This document shows positions 1 through 10,027 of a stretch of DNA of 64,000 nt, one piece after another. The translations under genes were made by a program, and so were the position numbers. The stretch spans positions 465,281 to 529,280 of the forward strand of contig NZ_JAHXPT010000001.1 in assembly GCF_019431045.1 (NCBI RefSeq). Direction: 5' to 3'. Source of the stretch: Clostridium weizhouense (GTDB lineage: Bacteria; Bacillota; Clostridia; Clostridiales; Clostridiaceae). A model generated the notes under the pieces. The model had not been told where the DNA came from, did not search any database, and saw nothing but the letters and a program-made list of their open reading frames with translations. The first letter of the stretch is position 1; every line of letters begins with the position of its first letter.

Positions 1-1260
1 CAATATTTCCATTAATCTCTTACCTTTTTCTAATCTTCTATTAGAATCACTATCTAAATCAGACCCAAATTGTGCAAATGCTTCTAATTCTCTAAATTGT
101 GCAAGATCTAATCTTAATGTACCACTAACTTGTTTCATGGCTTTTATTTGTGCATTACCACCAACTCTTGATACTGATATACCTGCATTTACAGCTGGTC
201 TTTGTCCTTCATAGAATAAATCAGATTCTAAGAATATTTGACCATCTGTTATAGATATAACATTAGTTGGTATATATGCTGTAACATCTCCTGCTAGTGT
301 TTCTATAATTGGAAGAGCTGTTAATGAACCTCCACCTAATTCTGGTGACAATTTAGCTGCTCTCTCAAGTAATCTAGAATGTATATAGAAAACATCTCCA
401 GGATAAGCTTCTCTGCCTGGTGGTCTTCTAAGTAATAATGACATAGCTCTATAAGCTACAGCGTGCTTAGAAAGATCATCATAAATAATTAGTACATCTT
501 TTCCTTGATGCATAAAATATTCACCTATACTACATCCTGCATATGGTGCAAGATATTGTAATGGTGCTGAATCTGCTGCTGTAGAGCTTACTACTATACT
601 GTAGTCCATAGCTCCCATTTCAGTAAATGTGTTAACAATATGTGCAACTGTAGATTGTTTTTGACCTATAGCTACATAAATACATATAACATCTTTACCT
701 TTTTGGTTTAATATAGTATCTATACATAGTGCAGTCTTTCCTGTTTGTCTATCTCCTATTATAAGTTCTCTTTGTCCCTTACCTATTGGAATCATTGAAT
801 CAATGGCCTTAATTCCGGTTTGAAGTGGTTCATTAACCGAGCTTCTGTCTATTATACTTGGAGCATGGACTTCTATCGGTCTAGTTTCTTTGGTATTTAT
901 TGGACCTTTACCATCAATTGGTTCTCCCAAAGAATTAACTACTCTACCTATTAAAGCTTCACCTACAGGAACTTCTACAATTTTTCCAGTTCCTTTAACA
1001 ATGTCTCCTTCTTTTATTCCTTCTTCAGATCCTAAAAGAACACATCCAACATTATCTTGTTCAAGGTTTAGAGCCATACCATAGACGTTATTAGGGAATT
1101 CTAATAATTCTCCTTCCATACAATCGTCTAATCCATAAACTCTTGAAACTCCATCTCCAACTTGAATTATAGTACCAGAATTCACTGTTTTTATTTGTTT
1201 TTCATATTTTTCTATCTCTTTTTTGATGATAGAAGTTATTTCTTCTGGTTTGATATTCAT
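1..1260 (-). CDS. atpA: ATP synthase F1 alpha subunit, partial (C-terminus beyond window)
   Basis: Reading frame opens at an ATG at 1260 and runs without a stop to the window edge, giving 420 codons of a family that is usually about 500 residues. The nucleotide-binding P-loop GDRQTGKTA is clear near residue 170, and the downstream [11 protein letters not shown] and [15 protein letters not shown] segments are typical of the alpha subunit. It is the non-catalytic nucleotide-binding subunit of the membrane-bound rotary ATP synthase. It follows atpH by 10 bases and is the last operon gene visible here; gamma, beta and epsilon genes are expected to the left. Only the C-terminal 80 or so residues are missing. 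Confidence 0.97.
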   Translation of the reverse strand, partial: MNIKPEEITSIIKKEIEKYEKQIKTVNSGTIIQVGDGVSRVYGLDDCMEGELLEFPNNVYGMALNLEQDNVGCVLLGSEEGIKEGDIVKGTGKIVEVPVGEALIGRVVNSLGEPIDGKGPINTKETRPIEVHAPSIIDRSSVNEPLQTGIKAIDSMIPIGKGQRELIIGDRQTGKTALCIDTILNQKGKDVICIYVAIGQKQSTVAHIVNTFTEMGAMDYSIVVSSTAADSAPLQYLAPYAGCSIGEYFMHQGKDVLIIYDDLSKHAVAYRAMSLLLRRPPGREAYPGDVFYIHSRLLERAAKLSPELGGGSLTALPIIETLAGDVTAYIPTNVISITDGQIFLESDLFYEGQRPAVNAGISVSRVGGNAQIKAMKQVSGTLRLDLAQFRELEAFAQFGSDLDSDSNRRLEKGKRLMEIL

Positions 1261-1270
1261 GGACTCACCT

Positions 1271-1810
1271 CTAATTCTGCTTAAGCATTAAATCTTTCAT
1301 TTCTTCTATTTTAGATTTTACAGTATCATCTATGACCTCGTGTCCAATTCTTACATATACTCCACCTAAAAGGCTTTTATCTACTTCAGTTTTGAACAAT
1401 ATGTTTTTATCATATTTTTTTTCAAAAATATCTTTTATTTTTTCTAACTCTTCTGGCAAAATTGGAATAGCAGTTTTTACTACACCATTTAAAGTATTTT
1501 TTCTTTCAAGATCTATCTTTTCCATCTCATTTAATTTTTCTCTTAAATAAAGTATTCTATCTTTTTCTATTAATATAAGAAGGAAAGAAAGTAGGTCCTC
1601 ATCTATTTGATTTTTAAATATATTAACAAATGTTTGTTTTTTCTTTTTTGTACTTATTTGAGGATGTTTGATTACCTCATAAAAATCTACATTAGTTTCA
1701 ATAATATTACACACTTGTCTTAGATCTTGTAAATACTGTTCAATTTTACCTTTTTCTTCAGCAACTTCATAAAGTGCTAATGCATATCGCCTATCTAAAT
1801 ATTCATACAT
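1271..1810 (-). CDS. atpH: ATP synthase F1 delta subunit
   Basis: A 179-residue protein opening [19 protein letters not shown], the usual N-terminus of the delta/OSCP family, which joins F1 to the peripheral stalk. The C-terminal half has the conserved pattern around [20 protein letters not shown]. Length matches the family. The gene starts 2 bases after the atpF stop and ends 10 bases before atpA, so it is co-transcribed and probably translationally coupled. Identification rests on motif and position in the canonical B-E-F-H-A order. Confidence 0.95.
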   Translation of the reverse strand: MYEYLDRRYALALYEVAEEKGKIEQYLQDLRQVCNIIETNVDFYEVIKHPQISTKKKKQTFVNIFKNQIDEDLLSFLLILIEKDRILYLREKLNEMEKIDLERKNTLNGVVKTAIPILPEELEKIKDIFEKKYDKNILFKTEVDKSLLGGVYVRIGHEVIDDTVKSKIEEMKDLMLKQN

Positions 1811-1812
1811 AG

Positions 1813-2292
1813 TTACATACCTACCTTAGTAATAAAATCACTTATAAGCTTTCTATGTTTATCGTCATCTATGCTTTCTTCTAATGCTTTAATTGAAAGC
1901 TCCACTGCTAAATCTATTGCTTGTTTTTTAACTTCATATTCTGCTTTTTCTTTTTCTCTTTGTATATCTGTTTTAGCTCTTTCAATTAGTGATTTTGCTT
2001 CTTCATTAGCATTATCAATAATTTCTTGATATATTTTATTTGCTTTTACTTTTTTCTTTTCAGTAATTTTTTTACCTTCATCTTTAGCTGATTGAAGAAT
2101 TTTTTGATTTTCTAATAAATACATTCTTGCTTTTTCAGAATCTTCATCAGCTTTAATTAATTGTTCATCAACATAGTTTTGTCTTTCTTCTATTATTGCT
2201 TGGATTTTACTCCAGAAAAAACGCTTTAATATAAGAACTAGAATAAAAAAGTTAACTAAAGTCATTAACAATGTTGAAATATTAATATCCAT
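1813..2292 (-). CDS. atpF: ATP synthase Fo b subunit
   Basis: A 159-residue protein with one N-terminal membrane segment (about residues 5-26, starting [19 protein letters not shown]) followed by a long, highly charged helix rich in Lys, Glu and Ala, the right-handed coiled coil of the peripheral stator stalk. This layout is diagnostic of subunit b. A second copy (b') is not present, so the stalk should be a homodimer. It sits between atpE and atpH in the standard operon order. Confidence 0.95.
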   Translation of the reverse strand: MDINISTLLMTLVNFFILVLILKRFFWSKIQAIIEERQNYVDEQLIKADEDSEKARMYLLENQKILQSAKDEGKKITEKKKVKANKIYQEIIDNANEEAKSLIERAKTDIQREKEKAEYEVKKQAIDLAVELSIKALEESIDDDKHRKLISDFITKVGM

Positions 2293-2346
2293 ATATTTAC
2301 CTATATCCTCCCTTCGGAGTCAATATAATCAACTCATATAAATTTA

Positions 2347-2586
<240 letters not shown>

Positions 2587-2633
2587 TTAATAACAAAAAT
2601 TATTATTTTTAATAACAAAATTATTACCTTTTA

Positions 2634-3323
2634 TTAATGTTCTGCTGTAGTTTTAATATTAATCATAGTTAACATTGTAAATACTAGCATTTGAATTGTT
2701 CCATCAAATAAATCAAAATATCCATGTACTATTATAGGTGAACCAATTTGTGCTAACATTCCTATATCAGCTAATTTACTATATACTAATCCTACTAAAA
2801 TTGTTGCTGCTAACATGTTACCAAAAAGTCTCAGTGCTAAAGATACTGGAAGCATTACTCTTTCCATTATGTTTATTGGTAACATAACAACATAAGGATG
2901 TGCAAAACCTTTCATATATTTCCCAGGACCATTTTTTCTAATTGCATTTACATTAATAGCTAAAAAAGTTGTAATTGCAAGTCCTAAAGTTACACTCAAA
3001 TTCTGAGTTGGTGGTTCTATACCTATTAGTCCTGTAAAGTTTAAAAGCAATAAATAAACAACCAGTGTTCCTATATATGGTACAAAGCTTCCATAATCTT
3101 CCCCCATAGTGTTTTTAACAAGTAACTTTATTGATTCATAAAGTTTTTCTAAAGCTGCTTGCTTTTTATCTGGTTTCTGCTTTAGATTTCTTGTTAATAA
3201 ACAAGCTCCTATCCATAAAATCAGAATTATAACCCACTGAACTATTATTTCTGGAGTGATGTCAATAGGGAAATTTCCAATTTTAAAGGAGTATATAAGT
3301 CTGCTAGACTCCAACTTAAACAC
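2634..3323 (-). CDS. atpB: ATP synthase Fo a subunit
   Basis: A 229-residue polytopic membrane protein with about five or six hydrophobic segments. The conserved helix containing the essential arginine is seen as PVSLALRLFGNMLAATILVGLV, and the C-terminus ends in a hydrophobic helix. Subunit a holds the two ion half-channels facing the c ring. The start is a GTG at 3323 behind an AGGAAAGG ribosome site and overlaps the end of the upstream small membrane protein gene by 8 bases, which suggests translational coupling. Confidence 0.96.
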   Translation of the reverse strand: MFKLESSRLIYSFKIGNFPIDITPEIIVQWVIILILWIGACLLTRNLKQKPDKKQAALEKLYESIKLLVKNTMGEDYGSFVPYIGTLVVYLLLLNFTGLIGIEPPTQNLSVTLGLAITTFLAINVNAIRKNGPGKYMKGFAHPYVVMLPINIMERVMLPVSLALRLFGNMLAATILVGLVYSKLADIGMLAQIGSPIIVHGYFDLFDGTIQMLVFTMLTMINIKTTAEH

Positions 3324-3690
3324 TTCCTTTCCTATTTTTTATGTTTTTTATGCAGTTTATTATTAGTAATATATAATGCGAAATAAATCCAAACATATAA
3401 AAAAACATTAAAGTTATACTTTTAATAAATGGTATAGCTATAATAATTATTATAGCTATTTTAAAAAAAGTAATTATAGGCGTATATTTATTTCGTTTAT
3501 TATATTCTAAGAAATTTAATGTAATATATACACTTAAAATAAAGTTTAATAGAGATATTAATATACCTCCAAAATACATAATTCCATTTATTAAAGAAGA
3601 GAATAAACATATAATAAAAAACATTATAATACCAATTCCTAAATCAATTTTTATCATATCTCTAAGAAGCTTAACATTCTCATTATTCAT
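3316..3690 (-). CDS. atpI: ATP synthase subunit I-like small membrane protein
   Basis: A 124-residue very hydrophobic protein with about four predicted membrane helices (near residues 15-35, 38-58, 70-90 and 92-115). By position, as first gene of the atp operon immediately before atpB, and by topology, it is the AtpI-type protein thought to help assemble the c ring. The family is poorly conserved in sequence, so the name rests mainly on context. The ATG at 3690 follows a GAGGAAA ribosome site. Confidence 0.75.
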   Translation of the reverse strand: MNNENVKLLRDMIKIDLGIGIIMFFIICLFSSLINGIMYFGGILISLLNFILSVYITLNFLEYNKRNKYTPIITFFKIAIIIIIAIPFIKSITLMFFYMFGFISHYILLIINCIKNIKNRKGSV

Positions 3691-3722
3691 ATATTTTTCC
3701 TCTTTCCTCGTCGATATCAGAT

Positions 3723-3751
3723 ATTATATCTCCATATGAAACTTTAATAAA
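3723..3751 (-). promoter_or_regulatory. Candidate promoter of the atp operon
   Basis: On the minus strand a perfect TATAAT lies at 3728-3723, about 30 bases before the atpI start. The matching -35 region, TTTATT at about 3751-3746, is poor. It is the best candidate for the vegetative promoter of the operon. Confidence 0.4.
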
Positions 3752-4359
3752 ACACTATTTTTATTAATAAATTGCTTTTTATTCTCATTGAGTTAATTTA
3801 CCTTCTATTTGCTTGTCTATATGCAGTTAAAATTCGTTTTTCTTTTGTTATTTCTATATAATGATATTATTAAATATCAAACATGCAATTAACTGAATAT
3901 TCTATCTTTAGAAGGATGTTATGCAACCTTTTGATAACATTTACATTACATGTTTTATTATAATTTATAATATTTTTTCTATTTTAATATATTTAATTTA
4001 ATTTTTTTATAAAATTTTGTCGTATTTATTTTGTACTGATGAATACAAATTACTTAATTTATTCAATTATTTATTTTTATACATAATAATAAAATACTTG
4101 TAAGTACTTATGCAGACGTTATAAAATGGTATTTATAATTGTTTATCAAAGATTTTTTCTTACATCTTGCATACATTTTATGCAATTTAAAACTAAAGTA
4201 TAAATTTTTAGAATTTTTGTAAGAATTCTTTCATCTTATAATTTAAATATTACTTATTTAAACTTATTTAAACTTATATTATATATTTTTATAATATATA
4301 GGTTTTTTTATTCATTAATATTCCTTTGTTTTGTTAAATCTTTTTTTATTTTACATATA
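3752..4359. other. Gene-free AT-rich region between atp operon and thiolase terminator
   Basis: No open frame with a ribosome site was found on either strand. The region is extremely AT rich. It holds an imperfect inverted repeat (TGTTAT near 3919 with ATAACA near 3934) and the 9-mer TTTGTCGTA at 4016-4024, which recurs twice upstream of sipL. I see no convincing RNA gene. Confidence 0.5.
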
Positions 4360-4397
4360 AAAAACTGTTATAATGTTTTTCATTATAACAGCTTTTT
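4360..4397 (-). terminator. Rho-independent terminator of the thiolase gene (bidirectional)
   Basis: An 11-bp perfect stem CTGTTATAATG / CATTATAACAG (4365-4375 and 4381-4391) with a 5-base loop. It is flanked by A/T runs on both sides, so it can act on either strand. It lies 25 bases past the thiolase stop. Confidence 0.85.
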
Positions 4398-4421
4398 TTA
4401 TTTAAAAGAATATTAACAATC

Positions 4422-5603
4422 TTATAGTCTTTCAACGATAAGCGCTGTTCCCATTCCTCCACCTATACAAAGTGTTGCTAAACCTTTTTTAGCATCTCTC
4501 TTTTCCATTTCATGAAGTAATGTAACAAGAATTCTAGCACCTGATGCTCCAACCGGATGTCCTAATGCAATAGCTCCACCGTTAACATTAACCTTTTCCA
4601 TATCAAATTTTAAGTCTTTAGCAACTGCTAAACTTTGAGCTGCAAAAGCTTCATTAGCTTCTATTAAATCCATATCATCAATTGTTAAGTTAGCTACTTC
4701 TAAAGCTTTCTTAGTTGCATGGAATGGTCCGTATCCCATTATAGAAGGATCTAATCCTTTTGATCCATAAGAAACTATTTTAGCTAATGGCTTAAGTCCT
4801 AATTCAGCTGCTTTATCAGCACTCATAACAACGAAAGCTGCTGCTCCATCATTAATTCCTGATGCATTACCTGCAGTTACAGTACCATCTTTAAGGAAAG
4901 CTGGTTTTAATTTAGCTAAACCTTCTGCAGTTGTTCCGAATCTTGGGAATTCATCAGTATCAAATACTTTTGGTTCTCCCTTTCTTTGAGGGATCATAAC
5001 TGGAACTATTTCATCTTTAAATCTTCCAGTTTCAATAGCTTTTTGAGCTTTTTGTTGAGATGAAGCCGAGAAAGCATCTTGTTCTTCTCTAGTTAATCCC
5101 CATTGTTTAGCTATGTTTTCAGCAGTAACACCCATATGATAGTTGTTAAATGCATCCCATAAACCATCTTTAATCATTGTATCAACCATTTTAGCATCGC
5201 CCATTCTTTGGCCCCATCTAGCACCTGGTAATACATATGGTGCTGCTGACATGTTTTCCATACCACCAGCTACTATTATATCAGCATCTCCAGCTTTAAT
5301 CATTTGAGCTGCTAATCCAACTGCTCTTAAACCTGATCCACAAACTTTGTTGATTGTCATTGCTGGAATTTCTACTGGTAATCCAGCCTTAACAGCTGAT
5401 TGTCTAGCTGGGTTTTGTCCTAAACCTGCTTGAATTACATTACCCATTATAACTTCTTCAACTAATTCTTCTTTAACTCCAGCTCTTTTTACAGCTTCTT
5501 TAATTACTGTAGCTCCTAAATCTACTGCTGGAACTGTCTTTAATGATCCGCCAAAGCTTCCTAATGCAGTTCTTACTGCACTTACAATAACTACTTCTTT
5601 CAT
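4422..5603 (-). CDS. thlA: Acetyl-CoA acetyltransferase (thiolase)
   Basis: A 393-residue biosynthetic-type thiolase, which condenses two acetyl-CoA into acetoacetyl-CoA, the first step toward butyrate or butanol in clostridia. The nucleophilic cysteine lies in [12 protein letters not shown] near residue 88. The GHP motif ([17 protein letters not shown]) and the C-terminal proton-donor cysteine motif ([11 protein letters not shown]) are present, and the length is standard. It is monocistronic, with its own TTGAAA-17-TATAAT promoter and a strong terminator. Butyrate pathway partners (crt, hbd, bcd) are not in this window. Confidence 0.95.
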   Translation of the reverse strand: MKEVVIVSAVRTALGSFGGSLKTVPAVDLGATVIKEAVKRAGVKEELVEEVIMGNVIQAGLGQNPARQSAVKAGLPVEIPAMTINKVCGSGLRAVGLAAQMIKAGDADIIVAGGMENMSAAPYVLPGARWGQRMGDAKMVDTMIKDGLWDAFNNYHMGVTAENIAKQWGLTREEQDAFSASSQQKAQKAIETGRFKDEIVPVMIPQRKGEPKVFDTDEFPRFGTTAEGLAKLKPAFLKDGTVTAGNASGINDGAAAFVVMSADKAAELGLKPLAKIVSYGSKGLDPSIMGYGPFHATKKALEVANLTIDDMDLIEANEAFAAQSLAVAKDLKFDMEKVNVNGGAIALGHPVGASGARILVTLLHEMEKRDAKKGLATLCIGGGMGTALIVERL

Positions 5604-5669
5604 CTATAAATCCTCCTAAAAATTATATATATTTTAATATTGATATCGTTAAATTATTAACATATTTTA

Positions 5670-5698
5670 ATTATACATAATTTTCTCACATTTTTCAA
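5670..5698 (-). promoter_or_regulatory. Vegetative promoter of the thiolase gene
   Basis: On the minus strand TTGAAA (5698-5693) and TATAAT (5675-5670) are separated by exactly 17 bases, about 65 bases before the thiolase start. This is a near-consensus sigma-A promoter and fits a highly expressed fermentation gene. Confidence 0.8.
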
Positions 5699-5726
5699 GA
5701 GTTAATTGTTAAATTTTAAACAAACT

Positions 5727-6875
5727 CTATCTTTTAAACTCATTTACTTCTTTTTGGCTAATATTGAAATATTTAAATATAGCATCTGCTATTCTAATAG
5801 ATGCTACACCATCTCCATATGGGTTTACAGCTTTGCTCATCTTTATATATTCTTCAGTATTATTAATTAATTTTGTAGCTTCATCTACTATGTTTTGTAT
5901 ATTAGTCCCTACCAATTTAACTGTTCCGTATTGTACAGCCTCTGGTCTTTCAGTTACATCTCTTAATACCAATACTGGTTTACCTAAATGTGGTGCTTCT
6001 TCTTGTAGTCCACCAGAATCTGTCATAACCATAAATGACTTATTCATTAAATTATGAGTTTCTTTAGTATCTAATGGTGGTAATAAATGAACTCTTTCCA
6101 TATTACCAAGTTTATTAAATACAACATCTTTAACAACAGGATTTAAATGAACTAAATATACTATTTGAACCTCTGAATTTTCTTCAACTATCTTTTTTAG
6201 AGATTCACAAATATTTTCTATTCCTTCTCCCCAATTTTCTCTTCTATGAGCTGTAACCATTATAACTTTTTTATTAAAATCTATTTGTTGAAGTTCTTCA
6301 TTTACAAATTTATAATCTTCTTCAACCGTATGTTCCATAGCGTCTATTACAGTATTTCCAGTTATATAAATATCTGATTCATTTATGCCTTCTCTTAATA
6401 AATTTTCTTTTGAACCTTTTGTTGGAGCAAAATGTAAATCAGCTAAACTTCCTGTTAATTTTCTATTCATCTCTTCTGGAAATGGAAAATACTTATTAAA
6501 CGTTCTAAGTCCTGCCTCTACATGACCAACCCTAATCTGTTGATAGAAAGCTGCTAATGAACCTGCAAAAGTTGTTGTTGTATCCCCATGTACTAGTATC
6601 ATATCTGGTTTTTCTTTTTGAAAAATTTCTTCTAATCCCTCTAAAACTTTATTAGTTATACCAGTTAATGTTTGTCTTGTTTTCATTATGTTTAAATCAA
6701 AATCAGGTTTTATATCAAATAATTCTAGTACTTGATCTAACATTTCTCTATGCTGCGCAGTAACACAAACTTTAGATTCTATTTCTTCTCTTTTTTCTAA
6801 TTCCTTTACTAAAGGAGCCATTTTTATTGCTTCTGGTCTTGTACCAAATATCGTTATAACTTTCGTTTTGCTCAC
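5727..6875 (-). CDS. wecB: UDP-N-acetylglucosamine 2-epimerase (non-hydrolysing)
   Basis: Interconverts UDP-GlcNAc and UDP-ManNAc, supplying ManNAc for cell-wall polymers or surface polysaccharide. Family motifs are all present: FGTRPEAIKMAPL at the N-terminus, VHGDTTTTFAGSLAAF, GHVEAGLRT, TAHRRENWGEG and TDSGGLQEEAP. I chose the GTG at 6875 (382 residues) because an AGGAGG site lies 6 bases before it; an in-frame ATG 18 bases earlier overlaps that site and would add six atypical residues. The mnaA name is an equally valid symbol. Confidence 0.93.
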   Translation of the reverse strand: MSKTKVITIFGTRPEAIKMAPLVKELEKREEIESKVCVTAQHREMLDQVLELFDIKPDFDLNIMKTRQTLTGITNKVLEGLEEIFQKEKPDMILVHGDTTTTFAGSLAAFYQQIRVGHVEAGLRTFNKYFPFPEEMNRKLTGSLADLHFAPTKGSKENLLREGINESDIYITGNTVIDAMEHTVEEDYKFVNEELQQIDFNKKVIMVTAHRRENWGEGIENICESLKKIVEENSEVQIVYLVHLNPVVKDVVFNKLGNMERVHLLPPLDTKETHNLMNKSFMVMTDSGGLQEEAPHLGKPVLVLRDVTERPEAVQYGTVKLVGTNIQNIVDEATKLINNTEEYIKMSKAVNPYGDGVASIRIADAIFKYFNISQKEVNEFKR

Positions 6876-7009
6876 TTTACTTCCTCCTAGCATTTACTTA
6901 TAAATATTTTATTTTTCTATATAATATAGTTATATTAGATTATAAATTTATATTTTTATTATATTTTTATCAATATCTTATTATATATTCTTTAATTTAT
7001 ATTTAATTT

Positions 7010-7504
7010 TTAATACCCTAAATTTAATTTAACATCTAAAGAATCATCATTCTCTATCCATTCTGATACATTTATTTTTCTATAATCATGTTTTGTATCT
7101 CTTATAACAACATAATCAATACCAGAATTAATTATAAGTCTTTTACACATAGAACAAGAATTTGCATTCTTTACATATTCCTTTGTGTTAGCATCTTTTC
7201 CTACTAAATATAAAGTTGCACCAATCATATCTCTTCTTGAAGCACTAATTATAGCATTAGCTTCACTATGTACACTTCTACACAATTCATAATGTGTTCC
7301 TCTTGGAATTTGTAACTCCTCTCTTATACATCTATTCATATCGATACAATTTTTTCTTCCTCTAGGTGCTCCTGTATATCCTGTAGAAATTATTTCATCA
7401 TTTTTAACTATAATAGATCCATAATTTCTTCTTAAACAAGTTCCTCTTTCTAAAACTGTTTCAGCAATATCTAAATAATAATTATCTTTAATTCTTCGTT
7501 CCAT
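7010..7504 (-). CDS. comEB: dCMP deaminase (ComEB family)
   Basis: A cytidine/deoxycytidylate deaminase-fold protein that should convert dCMP to dUMP for dTTP synthesis. The zinc-binding HSEANAII motif carries the catalytic glutamate, and the second zinc motif is SCSMC. The proline usual in PCxxC is replaced by serine, while both cysteines are kept. The start used is the ATG at 7504 (MERRIKDNYY, 164 residues), preceded by AGGAGA; the longer frame would add 19 hydrophobic residues without a ribosome site. The neighbour upp is also a nucleotide salvage gene. Confidence 0.88.
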   Translation of the reverse strand: MERRIKDNYYLDIAETVLERGTCLRRNYGSIIVKNDEIISTGYTGAPRGRKNCIDMNRCIREELQIPRGTHYELCRSVHSEANAIISASRRDMIGATLYLVGKDANTKEYVKNANSCSMCKRLIINSGIDYVVIRDTKHDYRKINVSEWIENDDSLDVKLNLGY

Positions 7505-7565
7505 CCTATATTCTCCTAAAAGTGACATTATATAATATATGTTGATTATACCATATATCATCTAT

Positions 7566-7622
7566 ATACATAAGAAGAAAAGTGACTGTGCCACGTTTCA
7601 ATAGACTGTTAACAATAGACAA
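7566..7622. repeat. Dispersed intergenic repeat, first copy
   Basis: The stretch containing CTGTGCCACGTTTCAATAGAC closely matches 46710-46735 (CTGCGCCACGTTTCAATTGAC), including the preceding AAAAGTG. Both copies go straight into short TTGACAAT/AATAGACAAT-like units and then a large hairpin. It looks like one end of a small non-coding mobile element. Confidence 0.55.
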
Positions 7623-7623
7623 T

Positions 7624-7663
7624 AAAGGGACTATCTTAAAATTAATTTTAAGATAGTCCCTTT
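7624..7663 (-). terminator. Terminator of upp: 40-bp perfect palindrome
   Basis: Twenty bases starting AAAGGGACTATC are followed directly by their exact reverse complement, with no spacer. It lies 22 bases after the upp stop. The arms end in AAA/TTT, so it can terminate on either strand. The motif GGGACTATCTTAAA recurs in three other terminators here (37731, 40050, 56120). Confidence 0.8.
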
Positions 7664-7684
7664 ATCATTATTTTTAACTATTTT

Positions 7685-8314
7685 TTATTTTGTTCCAAAT
7701 AATCTATCTCCTGCATCTCCAAGTCCTGGTACTATATAACCATTTTCATTTAATTTTTCATCTATAGATGCTATATATATATCAACATCCGGATGTTGTT
7801 TTTGTACTAATTCTATACCTTCTGGAGCTGATATTAAACACATTAGTTTTAAACTTTTTGCTCCTTTTTCCTTTAGCATAGTTAATGCATCTGCTGCTGA
7901 TCCTCCTGTTGCAAGCATAGGATCTACTACAATTACATCTCTTTCTTCAATATCTTTTGGAAGTTTGCAGAAGTATTCTACAGGCTTTAATGTTTCTTCA
8001 TCTCTATATAATCCAATGTGACCTATTTTAGCAGCTGGTATTAAACTAAGCACTCCATCAACCATTCCAAGTCCTGCTCTTAATATAGGTACTATAGCTA
8101 CCTTTTTACCAGAAACTACTTTACATTTAGTCTTACAAACTGGAGTTTCGATTTCAACCTCATCCATATTTAAGTCTCTTGTTGCCTCATAAGTTAATAA
8201 AGTTGAAACTTCTTTAACCAATTCTTTAAAATCCTTACTTCCTGTTTCCTTATTTCTTATCATTGAAAGCTTATGAAGCACTAATGGATGCTTTACCTCT
8301 ATTACTTTACTCAT
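7685..8314 (-). CDS. upp: Uracil phosphoribosyltransferase
   Basis: Salvages uracil to UMP using PRPP. The 209-residue protein has the family opening ([21 protein letters not shown]), the PRPP-binding loop [15 protein letters not shown] near residue 130, and the uracil-binding C-terminal segment [18 protein letters not shown]. Length and motifs are standard. It follows rpiB by about 75 bases on the same strand and ends in a strong palindromic terminator, so rpiB and upp may be transcribed together. No PyrR-type leader was recognised. Confidence 0.96.
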   Translation of the reverse strand: MSKVIEVKHPLVLHKLSMIRNKETGSKDFKELVKEVSTLLTYEATRDLNMDEVEIETPVCKTKCKVVSGKKVAIVPILRAGLGMVDGVLSLIPAAKIGHIGLYRDEETLKPVEYFCKLPKDIEERDVIVVDPMLATGGSAADALTMLKEKGAKSLKLMCLISAPEGIELVQKQHPDVDIYIASIDEKLNENGYIVPGLGDAGDRLFGTK

Positions 8315-8389
8315 TATTTCTTCCTCCTAATATTTATAATTTATTTTTTAAAAGCTATATTTTAAACAATAGCTTATTTTACAAAATTA

Positions 8390-8839
8390 TTACTTGCTAT
8401 ATTTTTTTTCTATTTCACTAATTTTATTTATTCTTTTCAAATGTCTATCACCTTCAAATTCAGCTGATATAAATGTCTTTACTATATCTAATGCAAGACC
8501 CGAACCAACTACTCTTTGACCTAATGTTAATATATTAGCATCATTATGTTGTCTTGTAGCATGAGCACTAAATGTATCAGAGCACAATGCTGCTCTAATT
8601 CCTGGAACTTTATTAGCACTAATTCCTATACCAATTCCTGTTCCACAGATTAATATTCCAAATCTATATTCTTTTGCAGTAACCGCTTCAGCTACAGGTA
8701 GTGCAATATCTGGATAGTCACAAGAATCTTTAGTATCTGTACCAAAGTCTTTAACTTCATGTCCTTCTGATTTTAAAAATGATATAATTTCTTGTTTTAA
8801 TTCAAATCCACCATGATCACAACCAATTGCTATTTTCAT
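8390..8839 (-). CDS. rpiB: Ribose 5-phosphate isomerase B
   Basis: Interconverts ribose 5-phosphate and ribulose 5-phosphate in the pentose phosphate pathway. The 149-residue protein has the RpiB/LacAB opening MKIAIGCDHGGFELK, the catalytic cysteine motif ILICGTGIGIGISANK, and RQHNDANILTLGQRV near residue 100. These match RpiB better than the galactose 6-phosphate isomerase subunits, which are encoded in pairs. It lies between Sua5 and upp, an arrangement common in clostridia and bacilli. Confidence 0.94.
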   Translation of the reverse strand: MKIAIGCDHGGFELKQEIISFLKSEGHEVKDFGTDTKDSCDYPDIALPVAEAVTAKEYRFGILICGTGIGIGISANKVPGIRAALCSDTFSAHATRQHNDANILTLGQRVVGSGLALDIVKTFISAEFEGDRHLKRINKISEIEKKYSK

Positions 8840-8957
8840 ATTGTAAAACCTCCAATAATATATTTATTCATAAAAAAAAAAGAAAAAGTATTAAATCCTA
8901 ACTTCGTCTTTTTTTATTTCAAAAAATAATAAAATCAAATTATTATAAATTATTTAA

Positions 8958-10007
8958 TTATACTTTAATAATATCAAATCCTGCTGCTTTATTTAATCTA
9001 TTCATTATGGCAATTCCAACCCCTTTTTCTTCATAAGCCTCTGCTAAAATAAAATCTGCTCCTAAATCATCGCATTTTCTTAATGCTTCAAATAAATTTT
9101 GAGCTACTGTAGATAAATCTTTAATGCTTCCTAATAATATTTTAGTACCTTCTTTATATTCATGCTCATGTTCCTCTACAGTAAGTATACATACTTTCTT
9201 ATTGTTATCTATATAATTGTGTACTATTTCGTTAATTTTTTCAATAGTTTTTTTTCTTTCACCAGATATTATTGTAACTTTTGCTTTTGGTGCATAATGT
9301 CTATACTTCATTCCTGGTGCTTTAGGCTTTAGATTTTCACTAGGTTTTTTCATTATAGCTTTATCTATCTCTATTCTCGGATTTACTTCTTTTAACATTT
9401 CTAATGTTATTCCACCTGGTCTTAATACTAATGGTGGATTAACAGTACAATCCACGATTGTAGATTCTACACCAATAATGCTTTTATGTCCACCTACTAT
9501 GCAATCAACTTTGCCATCTAAATCTTCTATACATCTTTGAACATCAGTCGGACTAGGCCTTCCGCTAATATTGGCTGATGGTGCTGCTATAACAGTTTCT
9601 GATAATTCTATTAATTTTAATGCTATTTCATCATTTGGCATTCTAATTCCAATTGAATCTAAATTAGCACTAGTCATATTAGGTATTATATCTTTTTTCT
9701 TTAAAATTATTGTTAATGGTCCTGGCCAAAATTTATCCATAAGTTTTTGAGCAACTTCTGGGATACTTTCAACTAATGAATCTATATTTTTTGACGCTAC
9801 ATGGACAATTAATGGATTATCTTGAGGTCTACCCTTTGCTATAAATATTTTTTTAACACTTTCCTCATTAAGGGCATCTGCACCTAAGCCATAAACTGTT
9901 TCTGTAGGGAAAGCAACTATTCCACCTTCTTTTATTACTTCAGCTGCTTCTTTTATTTTTTCTTGGTCATCAAAAATATTGTTAACCACAACAATATTTG
10001 TTCTCAA
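8958..10007 (-). CDS. ywlC: L-threonylcarbamoyladenylate synthase, Sua5 type
   Basis: Makes threonylcarbamoyl-AMP from threonine, bicarbonate and ATP, the first step of the t6A37 modification of ANN-decoding tRNAs; TsaD for the second step is encoded at 50062. The YrdC domain covers about residues 10-200, with KGRPQDNPLIVHV and PSANISGRPSPT. It is followed by a Sua5 C-terminal domain (about 235-345) after a KAPGMKYRHYAPKA linker, making this the long, two-domain form. It starts 20 bases after the preceding unknown membrane protein gene. Confidence 0.94.
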   Translation of the reverse strand: MRTNIVVVNNIFDDQEKIKEAAEVIKEGGIVAFPTETVYGLGADALNEESVKKIFIAKGRPQDNPLIVHVASKNIDSLVESIPEVAQKLMDKFWPGPLTIILKKKDIIPNMTSANLDSIGIRMPNDEIALKLIELSETVIAAPSANISGRPSPTDVQRCIEDLDGKVDCIVGGHKSIIGVESTIVDCTVNPPLVLRPGGITLEMLKEVNPRIEIDKAIMKKPSENLKPKAPGMKYRHYAPKAKVTIISGERKKTIEKINEIVHNYIDNNKKVCILTVEEHEHEYKEGTKILLGSIKDLSTVAQNLFEALRKCDDLGADFILAEAYEEKGVGIAIMNRLNKAAGFDIIKV

Positions 10008-10027
10008 AATAAATTCCTTCTTTCCTG

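Noticed and set aside
8860..8925. A-rich and T-rich runs between rpiB and Sua5 as a terminator
   Set aside because: The complementarity is only between A and T homopolymer runs with a long unpaired centre, so I could not support a specific hairpin.
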